Shown here: positions 27,006 through 35,978 of the stretch, in pieces
How positions within the stretch are numbered: position 1 is the first letter of the stretch
How the letters are laid out: each line of letters begins with the position of its first letter
Assembly: GCA_016705685.1 (NCBI GenBank)
Contig: JADJLB010000001.1
Coordinates: 248,001-312,000 of the forward strand
Direction: 5' to 3'
From: Propionivibrio sp.
GTDB lineage: Bacteria > Pseudomonadota > Gammaproteobacteria > Burkholderiales > Rhodocyclaceae
DNA length: 64,000 nucleotides
The notes under the pieces: generated by a model
Database searches by the model: none
What the model saw: only the letters and a program-made list of their open reading frames with translations
Told to the model about the DNA's origin: nothing
Position numbers and translations under genes: made by a program

Positions 27006-28163
27006 TCATGCAACCAATTTATCGACAATCGCACGCAGCATACGATCCGCAGTCCCAACAGCGTCAACGGTATTTTCACGCGCAATGAGCCACGCCCGAT
27101 TGCGCTCGCTATGCGTCAAGGCCTTATCGATTGACTCCTCCAAGTCGTTATCCTGCCATACGGTCCTGGTCGCACCCATGACCGAAAGCGGCATATCATT
27201 GAGAGCGCTCATTTCACGATAGATATCCCGAATATCAGTCTCGCACAAAAGGCACAAGAGCGCGCTGAGCGGCTTAGTCGAAATACTGCTCAAGGCTACA
27301 AGGTCCTGGCCACAAGAGGAAAAGCAGGTTAGCAAGAGATCAGCCCCGCAGAGCGACGACTCGACCTCGAGTGCCCGATCTTCGTTAACTGACAGAGTTG
27401 ATTTGGCAAGGCAATTGCGTGATTCCTGACGCTCGGCAAGAGTCTCTTTTGGGTGCGCTCTATACAATAACAACGCTTCCGGCCTGACGCGCTGAAGAGC
27501 AGCGGCCGCCTTCGACAGGGTTGCGCGATAGCCCGGAAGATGCCAAAGCGGCTGGCCAAGGAATACAACGACTTCGGTTGTTGAATTGGCTCCGACTGCT
27601 GTTCGAAACTCAGTACGCAACCGGTCCGGATCGAGCCTTGCTGTCGCTGCATTGCGGGCCGACCCTACAGGGATGATTATCGCCCCCGGCGCACGCACTC
27701 GAGTGAGATCTGCCGCCATTCTATCTCTGACGAAATAGGTATCCGGAAGACGACCGAAGCCCTGATTCACGTCCCCCCAAAAGTCCTGTACGGCAAATGT
27801 TGGAACCGTCCCAGCCTGTGCGACCAGCGCTTCATCGATACCGATGCCCGGCCCAGATAATCCGACCACTATCGCATCTGGACCGAAGTTCGAAATCAAC
27901 TTTGCAGCGCTAGTAAGAATCGCCGCTTTTGCAGCGGTATCGCTTTCAGACGCTCGCCCGACAGCGACCGGATGCGCATGAATTCCCGCTCGTTGGAATA
28001 TTGCCAAAGCAGGCTCTTCGGCAAGCACTATGGTCTCGACGTTACCGGAAAAAGCGGTGTGGTGTAAAAACTCCCGCAAATGTGCCGCCGCACCAGGGTC
28101 GCTCGCGCAAACGAGCAGACGCGGCTTTGACCGTCCCACTTTAGACAAGGTATCGTGCTTCAA
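27006..28163 (-). CDS. Uncharacterised GT-B-like protein
   Basis: A 385-residue soluble protein I cannot place firmly. The N-terminal PRLLVCASDPGAAAHLREFL and FGPDAIVVGLSGPGIGIDEA look like the first domain of a GT-B or sugar-2-epimerase fold; TEVVVFLGQPLWHLPGYRAT and ADLLLTCFSSCGQDLVALSS would form the second domain. It overlaps the APH-like kinase gene by 23 bases, so the two probably act together. A sugar transferase role is a guess. Confidence 0.6.
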   Translation of the reverse strand: MKHDTLSKVGRSKPRLLVCASDPGAAAHLREFLHHTAFSGNVETIVLAEEPALAIFQRAGIHAHPVAVGRASESDTAAKAAILTSAAKLISNFGPDAIVVGLSGPGIGIDEALVAQAGTVPTFAVQDFWGDVNQGFGRLPDTYFVRDRMAADLTRVRAPGAIIIPVGSARNAATARLDPDRLRTEFRTAVGANSTTEVVVFLGQPLWHLPGYRATLSKAAAALQRVRPEALLLYRAHPKETLAERQESRNCLAKSTLSVNEDRALEVESSLCGADLLLTCFSSCGQDLVALSSISTKPLSALLCLLCETDIRDIYREMSALNDMPLSVMGATRTVWQDNDLEESIDKALTHSERNRAWLIARENTVDAVGTADRMLRAIVDKLVA

Positions 28164-29190
28164 TCCGACTCAGAAGCGACGTTCGAGACAAAGCATGTCG
28201 ATGGAGACTTAGAAATTTCCCCCACTCGCTAGCATCAACGCCTACCCCGCGAGCCTCCATCTCGGCAAGCGTGGTCAGCGCCCTTGCTGCGAGCAGCCGC
28301 AAACAGTCACTCAAGCGACAGGCAAGAATCTTCTTACTCTGACCAATTGTTTGAATATAGCCGCGCAACATTTCTTCTGCTAGGCGAAAAGCATTGTCAT
28401 CATTTTCCTCTGGCAGAAGGATAAAACGCTCGAGTACTAGAGCAAGATCGAAGACCACGGGCAACCAAGAAACCCCACAGTCTTCGAAATCAAGGACGAC
28501 AGGGTCACCTCCTGCTAACGGGAAGAGGATGTTGCCATATACCAAGTCCCCATGCAAAGATTGGCAGTTAGCAGCCTCGTCAAGTAGCTTGAAAATGGGG
28601 GCTTCTCGTTCGAGTATTGCGCTCACATGCCACATTTTTGATTCTGGAAGATACTTTCCGGCACAGACGATTTCGCGCCGATAGTTCAGCATAGAAACCC
28701 TAAGCGCCGACAGACGTCGTGTTTCATCCACATCTGTGCGTTGGGACAAAGCCGTGTGCATGACGCCCAGCGTATGTCCGACCGAACGCAAGTCAGACGG
28801 AGAGGCCTTAGCGAAACGACTAGGGATGTATTCGTACGCAAAGACTGTGTACCTCCCGCCAAATCGAAACGGGAAACCAGCTATAGCTTTCGGTGTTCGA
28901 ACACCAAAATCTGCCACCCAGCCAGCCACAGCATCCGCGGCAGATTGACGCATGGCGCGGTGTTCTTCGACGACTTTGACAAAGCTTGCATTACCACGAT
29001 CATGCCGGAACAGATAATAGCCTGTAGGATCGACGGTTTCAGCGGCGTCGGCCCGACACAGTAGCTGGCCGAAGCCAAGCCTAGTGACCAGTACATCCGC
29101 CAGATCCTTGTGATCCCGTGGTACGAATTCAGGGATGCTGGGCCGGAGCATTGCGAATGCCGGCTTGTCAGGAAGAATCAGGCTGGACAT
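28141..29190 (-). CDS. Aminoglycoside/choline-kinase-like phosphotransferase (APH fold)
   Basis: A 349-residue protein. SLHGDLVYGNILFP carries the HGDxxxxN catalytic loop and VVLDFEDCGVSW the DFE/DxD metal-binding motif of the APH/choline kinase superfamily; GNASFVKVVEEHR may be the ATP-lysine strand. In a polysaccharide cluster it is more likely to phosphorylate a sugar or alcohol than an antibiotic. It overlaps the divergent NeuB-like gene upstream by 23 bases and the GT-B-like gene downstream. Confidence 0.78.
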   Translation of the reverse strand: MSSLILPDKPAFAMLRPSIPEFVPRDHKDLADVLVTRLGFGQLLCRADAAETVDPTGYYLFRHDRGNASFVKVVEEHRAMRQSAADAVAGWVADFGVRTPKAIAGFPFRFGGRYTVFAYEYIPSRFAKASPSDLRSVGHTLGVMHTALSQRTDVDETRRLSALRVSMLNYRREIVCAGKYLPESKMWHVSAILEREAPIFKLLDEAANCQSLHGDLVYGNILFPLAGGDPVVLDFEDCGVSWLPVVFDLALVLERFILLPEENDDNAFRLAEEMLRGYIQTIGQSKKILACRLSDCLRLLAARALTTLAEMEARGVGVDASEWGKFLSLHRHALSRTSLLSRIEARYLV

Positions 29191-30226
29191 CCTGCCACCG
29201 AATTACCTGACCGCAGGTGATATTTCCACAAACTCGCCAACCTTCGATGACGTCCCAGTGCTCAACCGGAATACCCTTGGCAGGAAAAGCAAAACTAGTG
29301 TTATTGAGCGTCAGCATCTCACCCGCTGGTATATCCGTGCAGGCAACAGCACCCATGCGATACGGATGTTTCTTGCTGGCACGCGGCAGATAGCGCATGC
29401 CGACACCAAGCGCAGTCTGGATCCGGTTACACTTTGCTAATACTTCTGCGAAACGGCTGATCGGCAGAGCATGATTTACATCCTGGTCTTCCTTCATAAA
29501 GTCGGGAACGACACCCTTTTCCAAGGCATGCGCACCAAGCGCAACAGCTGCGTAAAGCATTTCATCGCCGACATGGTGATCGGAAAGACCAACAGGGCGG
29601 TCGAAGATCCGGCGTAAAGTAGTCAACATGCGCAGGTTGTGGTTGGTAAGTGGCGATGGCGGAGCTTCTGGGCTGTGCTCGAGCAAAATTGCCGCTCCTC
29701 CAGCATCTTCAGCCCACTGCACTGCACGGGCGATTTCCTCCAGTGTCGACTTACCGGTATCAACTATCATCGGCAGTCCGAGTCTAGCCGTGTATTCAAT
29801 CAATGGACGATGAACGATATTGGAAGAGGCAATCTTCAGCGCGCAAGCACCAATATCACGTGAAAATTCAGCACCGCGCAAGTCGTACACGGATAGAACA
29901 AAGCCCAAATCCAGCGTTTTGCACAAGCCAAAAAGCTTCTCGTAAGAGGCAAGCGGAACCACTTTACGTTCGATAAGATCACGATTTCGCTCCTTTATGA
30001 TCGCACCATCGCGACTCATATATGTCTCGACGGTATCGTCGTCCAGAGCAATATCGGCGTCATGCAGAATTTCACCCTTGATAAGGCTGGCTCCCGCAGC
30101 TTGAAGACTCCTAATCAAGGACTCAGCAATATTCATGTCCTGATCAAAAAACGTCCCGATATCAGGCAGAAACACAGGTGGCTCACCGTCATTCACGAGA
30201 AACCTGTCCATCTGAAAGCTTTTCAT
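29168..30226 (-). CDS. Divergent NeuB-family protein with SAF-like C-terminus (second copy)
   Basis: About 352 residues in the NeuB layout: a barrel region with LKIASSNIVHRPLIEYTARL and FDRPVGLSDHHVGDEMLYAA, then a C-terminal SAF-like part with MGAVACTDIPAGEMLTLNNT. The usual N-terminal AEIGxNH reads LPDIGTFFDQDM, and the substrate motif EKHFTxDxxxxGPDH reads EKGVVPDFMKEDQDVNH. The ATG at 30226 follows AGGAAG at good spacing. It may use another substrate or a partner subunit. It directly follows legF and precedes the kinase. Confidence 0.78.
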   Translation of the reverse strand: MKSFQMDRFLVNDGEPPVFLPDIGTFFDQDMNIAESLIRSLQAAGASLIKGEILHDADIALDDDTVETYMSRDGAIIKERNRDLIERKVVPLASYEKLFGLCKTLDLGFVLSVYDLRGAEFSRDIGACALKIASSNIVHRPLIEYTARLGLPMIVDTGKSTLEEIARAVQWAEDAGGAAILLEHSPEAPPSPLTNHNLRMLTTLRRIFDRPVGLSDHHVGDEMLYAAVALGAHALEKGVVPDFMKEDQDVNHALPISRFAEVLAKCNRIQTALGVGMRYLPRASKKHPYRMGAVACTDIPAGEMLTLNNTSFAFPAKGIPVEHWDVIEGWRVCGNITCGQVIRWQDVQPDSS

Positions 30227-30331
30227 TTGAAATCTTCCTAGGGTATGACTATCAGACGACAGTCGACGAGAGGGCTTGATCAATCAATCGGAATTCAAAA
30301 ATATGGCAGACGCAATCATTTCGATTGTCTA

Positions 30332-31012
30332 TCAGCGACAAAAGGCTTCGGCCACCTGCCAATCGAATTCTGTATCAATATCGATGGCCTCTTGAGTTGA
30401 TTCGATCAATAGAGGCACCATGTCATCGCTGTAAAAAGACTCACGTTGTCTGAGATCATCTGGCGATATCAGATAAAGTGCCCCATTAACAGCATAGGCG
30501 GGCGGTAGTTCTTGCGAGCGTAAATGCAAACCGCCTCCCTCAACAAAAGGCACCATTCCGTCGCCTACCAGTTTCAGACACCACATCGGATGCACTGCCG
30601 CCGCGGATATGCCGACTACCGGCCGCTTTTGGCTCTTGCGAAAAATATCGATGCCGCGCTGGATCGTATGCCGGCTGCGAAACGGGGAGGTCGGTTGTAG
30701 CAGCATTAGCCCGTCGACCGCACCATGTGTATCCTCGTACCAGCGTAAAGCGTGTAGTGCAACTTCCTTCGACGTCATAGCATCCGTTGCCAATTCTGCC
30801 GGACGCAGCCACGGAACGAGTGCGCCGGAGTTGCGAGCGACATCTGCAATGGCCGGATCGTCAGTCGAAACGAGAATGTCACAGATGTCCGATAGCCCAT
30901 CGCACACGTCGATACTCCAGACAATCAAGGGCTTGCCGCCAAGTCTTCGGATGTTCTTGCCAGGCAAACGCTTCGACCCGCCTCTTGCAGCAATTAATGC
31001 AAGGATTCTCAT
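30332..31012 (-). CDS. legF: CMP-nonulosonate (legionaminate/acylneuraminate) cytidylyltransferase
   Basis: A 226-residue NeuA/LegF-type enzyme. ALIAARGGSKRLPGKNIRRL is the CTP-binding motif, LVSTDDPAIADVARN follows, and LMLLQPTSPFRSRHTIQRG is the second family block. It activates a nine-carbon sugar acid to its CMP form in the cytoplasm. Its ATG overlaps the end of hisH-like by four bases, so it is coupled to the amidotransferase trio. Whether the sugar is legionaminic acid is inferred from legB, legG and legI upstream. Confidence 0.92.
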   Translation of the reverse strand: MRILALIAARGGSKRLPGKNIRRLGGKPLIVWSIDVCDGLSDICDILVSTDDPAIADVARNSGALVPWLRPAELATDAMTSKEVALHALRWYEDTHGAVDGLMLLQPTSPFRSRHTIQRGIDIFRKSQKRPVVGISAAAVHPMWCLKLVGDGMVPFVEGGGLHLRSQELPPAYAVNGALYLISPDDLRQRESFYSDDMVPLLIESTQEAIDIDTEFDWQVAEAFCR

Positions 31013-31656
31013 ATAGTCAGAAATCTGCTCAAAATCTTCAAACCAACCTCACCGCTTTTCTCCGGATGGAATTGACAGCCCATGACATTGCCGCGCTCAA
31101 GAGCTGCCAGCACCGGCACGCCACCATAGAAGCATTCGGCCAACCGGTCCTTCGGCTCGAACGGATCAGCCATGAAGGAATGAACAAAATATACCGCTTC
31201 GCCGGCCTTGATACCTTGCAGGAGTGACGATTCCCAGCTCTGTCGCTTTACCGGCAAGGCCAAAGGACTCCAGCCAATGTGAGGAACCTTCTGTGGAAAA
31301 CCGCCTGTACTTAGCGCCGGGACAGGAACGACACGACCGGGAACCAGCCCTAGTCCAGCTGTCTTGCCAAACTCTTCGCTCTCGTCGAGTAACAGTTGCA
31401 TACCCAGACATATGCCGAGCAACGGAACACCACGTGCGGCCAGCGATTGCACGATTGTATCGAGTCCAGTGCGCTGCAATTCAGCCATGCCGTTCGAGAA
31501 GGCGCCTACCCCCGGTAAGACCACCTTTCTCGCAGAGTAAATCTTATCCGGATCGGACGTTACTACCACACTTGCCCCGCAACGCTCTAGTCCTCGGCGA
31601 ACGCTGAGGAGATTGCCGACTCCGTAGTCGACGACAGTGACCTCAGGCAAATTCAT
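31009..31656 (-). CDS. hisH: HisH-like glutamine amidotransferase subunit for sugar amidination
   Basis: About 215 residues. VTVVDYGVGNLLSVRRGL starts the class I glutaminase; LLGICLGMQLLLDESEEF has the nucleophilic cysteine and NVMGCQFHPEKSGEVGL the His-Glu pair. The ATG at 31656 lies inside the end of the HisF-like gene (14 base overlap). With HisF it supplies ammonia. Beside a WbpG-type amidotransferase it is a second, surface-sugar copy and not a histidine-pathway gene; no other his genes are near. Confidence 0.9.
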   Translation of the reverse strand: MNLPEVTVVDYGVGNLLSVRRGLERCGASVVVTSDPDKIYSARKVVLPGVGAFSNGMAELQRTGLDTIVQSLAARGVPLLGICLGMQLLLDESEEFGKTAGLGLVPGRVVPVPALSTGGFPQKVPHIGWSPLALPVKRQSWESSLLQGIKAGEAVYFVHSFMADPFEPKDRLAECFYGGVPVLAALERGNVMGCQFHPEKSGEVGLKILSRFLTI

Positions 31657-32413
31657 AGTCTCGCACACCGATGCCAGCTTCGCGCGCAACACGACGCACA
31701 TCACCAATCGTTGCCCTCTTGTAGTGCAACAAATCGGCCATGGCTACGGCATCGACTCCTCCGGCACGCACTGCAGTAACCAAATTCTCCGGCTTGCCCA
31801 TGCCGCCACTGGCTATCACAGGTACGGCAACTTCTGAGCTAACCGCCGCCAGCAAAGCAATATCGAAACCCTTTCGCGTTCCCTCACGGTCTACCGAAGT
31901 TAACAAGACCTCTCCCGCTCCCATTGCCACGCCGCGCCGTACCCAATCAACGACGTCTATGCCTGTCCGCTCACGTCCATTGTCGACGTAGACTTCCCAC
32001 CGTTCGTGCTCAATTTGCTTGGCCTCAATCGATAACACCATGCATTGACTGCCAAAGCGCCGCGATATTTGGGTAATAAGCTCCGGATTTGCGACAGCTG
32101 CCGTATTGATCGCCACCTTGTCAGCTCCAGCACGCAGGACTTCGGAGGCATCGTCAATCGAGCGGATGCCACCCCCTACCGTCATCGGAACAAAGATGTC
32201 CTTAGCTGCTGCCTGAACGATTTCGGCCAAATGATTCCGACCATACAAGCTGGCCACACAATCCATATAGATTAGTTCATCGACACCTTGCTCGTAGTAA
32301 CGCAGGGCGTGCTCACCTGGGGAGCCAATGACGCGCAAACCTTCGAGGTGAATGCCTTTGATAAGATTGGGGCCTTTAATGTCTAGGCGAGCAATTAGTC
32401 TTACGCTGCGCAT
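31643..32413 (-). CDS. hisF: HisF-like cyclase subunit for sugar amidination
   Basis: A 256-residue TIM barrel. [58 protein letters not shown] and [19 protein letters not shown] follow the HisF pattern, but the start differs from histidine-pathway HisF, as in the HisF2 proteins of O-antigen loci. It is placed between WbpG-like and HisH-like genes. In Pseudomonas O-antigen systems this trio converts an acetamido group to acetamidino; the same role is inferred here. Confidence 0.9.
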   Translation of the reverse strand: MRSVRLIARLDIKGPNLIKGIHLEGLRVIGSPGEHALRYYEQGVDELIYMDCVASLYGRNHLAEIVQAAAKDIFVPMTVGGGIRSIDDASEVLRAGADKVAINTAAVANPELITQISRRFGSQCMVLSIEAKQIEHERWEVYVDNGRERTGIDVVDWVRRGVAMGAGEVLLTSVDREGTRKGFDIALLAAVSSEVAVPVIASGGMGKPENLVTAVRAGGVDAVAMADLLHYKRATIGDVRRVAREAGIGVRDYEFA

Positions 32414-32422
32414 GTGAATCGC

Positions 32423-33637
32423 TTAGAGAACGTCACTCCACACAGAGTAGCGTAGCTTCCAAATTCCATCTTCATGCGTCCACAGATGTGGGGAACGAAA
32501 CTTGTCCACCGTTGAGTGAAAAGTTTCCTCGCTGATGCCGATGTAGTCGAGAAAATCTCCAAAATACTTTCTCGGAAATTCTTGGTCATATTTTCGAACA
32601 AGGTTAACACCTTCTTCGCGCGTGATCTTACCGTTACGGATCTCCTGCGCCGCATCGTAAGTCGCACGCCCAATACCGAACTTTATCAATGTGGTGTAGT
32701 AGTGAAACATGTCGATACGGTCATCAATGCTGCTGTACTTCGAGTATGTGCCTTCGGTGCGTTCGCTATTTGACTCAAAGCCCGTATGTTCAGCTGCGTA
32801 GTAATAACACTCCTGAGGATCCCACTTCAGGTAATAGCCGAGATATTGCACCTCAACTCCTCTGCTCTCAAGGTAATCTGCACTCGGTGGAATATATGGC
32901 GTAAAGTCGTTCAGAGTGAACTGCTCTTCCTCGATAATCTCGCTAACCGGCTTGCCCCCAAGGATCATCTCGGAGGTGTCGCCTACTGAGAAGAACTTCC
33001 TGTCCATTGTGGACTTGTAGTTTTCGGCCAGGTTGTTTCCATACTCGGCCTGATTCTCACCGTACATCACCAATTTGACGCCAAACTTTGCCGCCATTAG
33101 CGGGCCGATGATGCGCTGACCGACGATAAAAGGCTGAAAGGGATGCAACAGGTTAAGGAAAGCCTGTCGTGTCAGGTAGCGGTGCAGGCGCCCATTCGGA
33201 GTGAAAAGAATGTTGTCCATACCGCCGACGTGGATCCATTTCTCAAAATTCCTCCAGCCAATTTCCGTATACCGGTGTGGCGCCCAAGTGACTGTCAGCG
33301 GGTTCATGCCGTACTTGTACTTGAGAATGTGAGAGGTGAACGCACTGTCCTTGCCACCGCTACCCGGAACGATTATGTCGTAGCCACCGTCGTTTCTGCG
33401 GTGCGTACCGAGCATCTTGACAAGTTCCTGCTCTCGCCTAACCCAGTCGACCTGACCTTCCTTCATTTCGTGATATCGACAGGCATCGCATACCCCCTCA
33501 TCGTCGAAACCGATAGTCGCCTTTCTCTCATCGCGCTTATGCTTAAACTCTACCGATGAGCTCGGACGCTGATTCGAAATCACGCAGTGCTTACAGAATA
33601 CGACACGTTCCGGAAGGCCGAAATATGCATCACTCAT
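32423..33637 (-). CDS. N-acetyl sugar amidotransferase (WbpG/PtmG type)
   Basis: A 404-residue ATP-dependent amidotransferase. Two CxxC zinc-binding pairs flank the N-terminus (FCKHCVISNQRPSSS and GVCDACRYHE), and the PP-loop IIVPGSGGKDSAFTSH binds ATP. It uses ammonia from the HisH/HisF pair to turn an N-acetyl into an acetimidoyl group. The neighbours fit a product such as 5-acetamidino-legionaminic acid, as reported for Campylobacter PtmG; the acceptor here is inferred. Confidence 0.93.
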   Translation of the reverse strand: MSDAYFGLPERVVFCKHCVISNQRPSSSVEFKHKRDERKATIGFDDEGVCDACRYHEMKEGQVDWVRREQELVKMLGTHRRNDGGYDIIVPGSGGKDSAFTSHILKYKYGMNPLTVTWAPHRYTEIGWRNFEKWIHVGGMDNILFTPNGRLHRYLTRQAFLNLLHPFQPFIVGQRIIGPLMAAKFGVKLVMYGENQAEYGNNLAENYKSTMDRKFFSVGDTSEMILGGKPVSEIIEEEQFTLNDFTPYIPPSADYLESRGVEVQYLGYYLKWDPQECYYYAAEHTGFESNSERTEGTYSKYSSIDDRIDMFHYYTTLIKFGIGRATYDAAQEIRNGKITREEGVNLVRKYDQEFPRKYFGDFLDYIGISEETFHSTVDKFRSPHLWTHEDGIWKLRYSVWSDVL

Positions 33638-33693
33638 TTAGATATCATCTCCGACGCATCTGACCTTCGAGCAATAAAAATAAAAACGATGTA

Positions 33694-34761
33694 TCATTTT
33701 ACTAATTCCATTCTAGCGAAGTGATTTCGCGCTTTTTCAAGATCGTCCGGCGTGCCGATATCGCTCCAGTACTCGTGAATCGGGAATACGGCGATCGTTT
33801 GTTTTTTTGTAAGTCCGGCAGCGATTATATCGGTCATGTTGCAAAATTCACCCTCTGGTACCCAATTCAAGGCCGCAGGTGACAGCGCATAAATTCCCGC
33901 ATTGCAAAGGAAGCGTTCGGATGGCTTTTCAACGAGATCCGTCACGAGCGATCCGTCCGCACGAATCACTCCATATGGAATCTCAACCCGGTGATCGATT
34001 GCTGCAACCGTGACGCAGGCTCCGTGACTCATGTGAAAAGCATAGAAACTGTCGAAGTCAGAATTCGTCAGCACATCTCCATTCATGACGATAATCGGTC
34101 CTCTCGGAATCTCGGGTAACAAACCCAAGGCGCCAGCGGTACCCAGCTTTTCCTGTTCATGCAGGTAGCAAATTTCGATCCCAAAATTGCCACCATCACC
34201 AAAGTACTCTTCAATGATGTGGCTCAGGTAATTAACCGAAATATACACACGGCCAATACCGACTTTTGCTAGGCGTTCAATCTGACGGGCGAGCAGCGGA
34301 ATCCCACCGATTTCTACCATCGGCTTCGGAATCTCATCAGTCAGCGGTCGTAAACGCATTCCTTCTCCACCGGCCATGATGACTGCAAAGCTGAAGCCAG
34401 GGGGTGCTCCCGACGCAATGCTGTCGCCCTGTTCGAGGTCGGTGAGATGCACCATACGTACGAAGTTTCCCGCACGATCAAGCAGAGGCACTGCCAGCAC
34501 GTTTCTACAACGCATCAAATCCCGTAGGTAACCGTCCGGACTCTCCCAATCCGCCGTCAGTGGATTGGGATTCATGGCTAGGGCCACAACAGTTTCCAGA
34601 CTGCCGCCGACCAGCAGACAGCGCCGAATATCCCCATCGGTCAACGTACCCAGCAGACGGCCTTCGTCAGACACTACGACAGCCATACGTCGCCGACTCA
34701 TCTCTATGGCACGTACCGCATCCATCAAGGTTGCGGTGGCCAAGAGCGGGGCTTCACTCAT
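33694..34761 (-). CDS. ptmE: CBS-domain sugar-1-phosphate nucleotidyltransferase (PtmE-like)
   Basis: A 355-residue protein. Two CBS motifs occupy about residues 1-115 (MAVVVSDEGRLLGTLTDGDI). A nucleotidyltransferase domain follows: VIMAGGEGMRLRPLTDEIPK near 130, then LTNSDFDSFYAFHMSHG. This is the PtmE architecture, which in Campylobacter makes GDP-glucosamine-type donors for legionaminic acid. It overlaps legG by four bases. The nucleotide (GDP or UDP) cannot be told from the sequence. Confidence 0.86.
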   Translation of the reverse strand: MSEAPLLATATLMDAVRAIEMSRRRMAVVVSDEGRLLGTLTDGDIRRCLLVGGSLETVVALAMNPNPLTADWESPDGYLRDLMRCRNVLAVPLLDRAGNFVRMVHLTDLEQGDSIASGAPPGFSFAVIMAGGEGMRLRPLTDEIPKPMVEIGGIPLLARQIERLAKVGIGRVYISVNYLSHIIEEYFGDGGNFGIEICYLHEQEKLGTAGALGLLPEIPRGPIIVMNGDVLTNSDFDSFYAFHMSHGACVTVAAIDHRVEIPYGVIRADGSLVTDLVEKPSERFLCNAGIYALSPAALNWVPEGEFCNMTDIIAAGLTKKQTIAVFPIHEYWSDIGTPDDLEKARNHFARMELVK

Positions 34762-35978
34762 CGGAACCAGCCATCCCGCGTCTCGCCCTTGAGTGTCATG
34801 CGCTTCCTAATCAGCCGCGCATCCAGCGGGACCGTTGCCAAAACGGCAGCAATCTTCGGTCCGGCATCGCCGAGCCAATACGGGTTTTCAGCGCCCCGGC
34901 AAATCGCCCGAAAACTCTCATCGTAAAAGCAACGATGTACCGCGTCGACAATACTTTTGGAAACATACGCAGCATCGAGCACGTTCTCGCCTCGCAGCCG
35001 ACCTTCCTGTCGCGTCCCAATATTCACAGTCGGGCAACCAAAGGCTGGTGTTTCCTTTAGGCCAGAGGATGAATTTCCGACGCAAGCAATCTGCAGCGTT
35101 TCATCACGAGCGAGCGCCAACACGCCATGATAAAGATGCCGTCCAATGGAACGGCAAACTTGTGTACCAGGTATGCCTGCGTTGGCAAAAGCCTTGAGCC
35201 GCTCGATAATCGCTTGCGCACCAGCGTCGTTATTTGGATAAGTAAGGATCGTCTGGACACCTTCGGCTGCAAGTTGCTCGATCGCCGTCAACGAAGGGGC
35301 AACTTGCTCGGCCGCATGATTGAACTCAGTACTTACCGAATGCTGGGTGAACAGGACGACCGGGCGCGAAAGGTCCAAACCAAGCTTCTCCACGATTTCT
35401 TCTGCCGACGCAAAGCGACCCTCAGAGATCAAGTCTATGGCTGGGAAACCCACTGTATGAACGCGCCATGACTCTTCTCCCATACCAAGAATACGATTAC
35501 TTGCCTGTTGGTTTGTCGTAAAGTGGAGATGAGCCAGCTTCGTCATCGCATGCCGTACGGAATCGTCGAGTGCGCCGCCTTCGGTCAAGTCTCCACCCTC
35601 AATGTGCGCAGTAGGAATATTCATCTGACTGGCAGCAATCACTGCGGCAAAACCCTCGAATCGATCAGCATACACGACCATCATATCAGGCTTTATTTCA
35701 TTCAAAACCTGACTGATTGCCAGAACACCTGATCCGATAGCCTGAGCGGTCGCCAAAAGGGAAGACGCGTCCATTTCAATCTTGACTTCAGCGTCGACGC
35801 GGAAGCCATCGGAACGAATTTCATCAAGCGTACTTCCGAAGTTGGGGTCCAGATGTGCCCCAGAAACGAGCAGACGGTATTCTAAATCGGCATGGCGATC
35901 TACGGCACGCAATATCGGATACTGCAAACCATACTCGGCGCGGTTGCCAGTAAAAATGGCGATAATGCGCTTCTTCAT
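34758..35978 (-). CDS. legG: Hydrolysing sugar-nucleotide 2-epimerase (LegG/NeuC)
   Basis: About 406 residues. IIAIFTGNRAEYGLQYPILR is the LegG/NeuC start, MVVYADRFEGFAAVIAASQM and HIEGGDLTEGGALDDSVRHA the active-site region and CVGNSSSGLKETPAFG the nucleotide-binding motif. The enzyme releases the N-acetylated mannosamine-type sugar that legI then extends. The ATG at 35978 overlaps the SDR stop (ATGA); longer frames upstream are not real. Its position between legI and the PtmE-like gene supports legionaminate synthesis. Confidence 0.93.
   Translation of the reverse strand: MKKRIIAIFTGNRAEYGLQYPILRAVDRHADLEYRLLVSGAHLDPNFGSTLDEIRSDGFRVDAEVKIEMDASSLLATAQAIGSGVLAISQVLNEIKPDMMVVYADRFEGFAAVIAASQMNIPTAHIEGGDLTEGGALDDSVRHAMTKLAHLHFTTNQQASNRILGMGEESWRVHTVGFPAIDLISEGRFASAEEIVEKLGLDLSRPVVLFTQHSVSTEFNHAAEQVAPSLTAIEQLAAEGVQTILTYPNNDAGAQAIIERLKAFANAGIPGTQVCRSIGRHLYHGVLALARDETLQIACVGNSSSGLKETPAFGCPTVNIGTRQEGRLRGENVLDAAYVSKSIVDAVHRCFYDESFRAICRGAENPYWLGDAGPKIAAVLATVPLDARLIRKRMTLKGETRDGWFR

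Noticed and set aside
28141-29190. Antibiotic resistance gene (APH)
   Set aside because: The fold is shared with choline and sugar kinases, and the setting is a polysaccharide cluster with overlapping neighbours.
30501-30508. Second GGCGGTAG match to the ops core
   Set aside because: It is on the plus strand inside the legF coding region, opposite to the direction of cluster transcription, and not in a leader.
31009-32413. HisH and HisF as histidine biosynthesis genes
   Set aside because: No other his genes are nearby, and the pair lies beside a WbpG-type amidotransferase in a sugar cluster.
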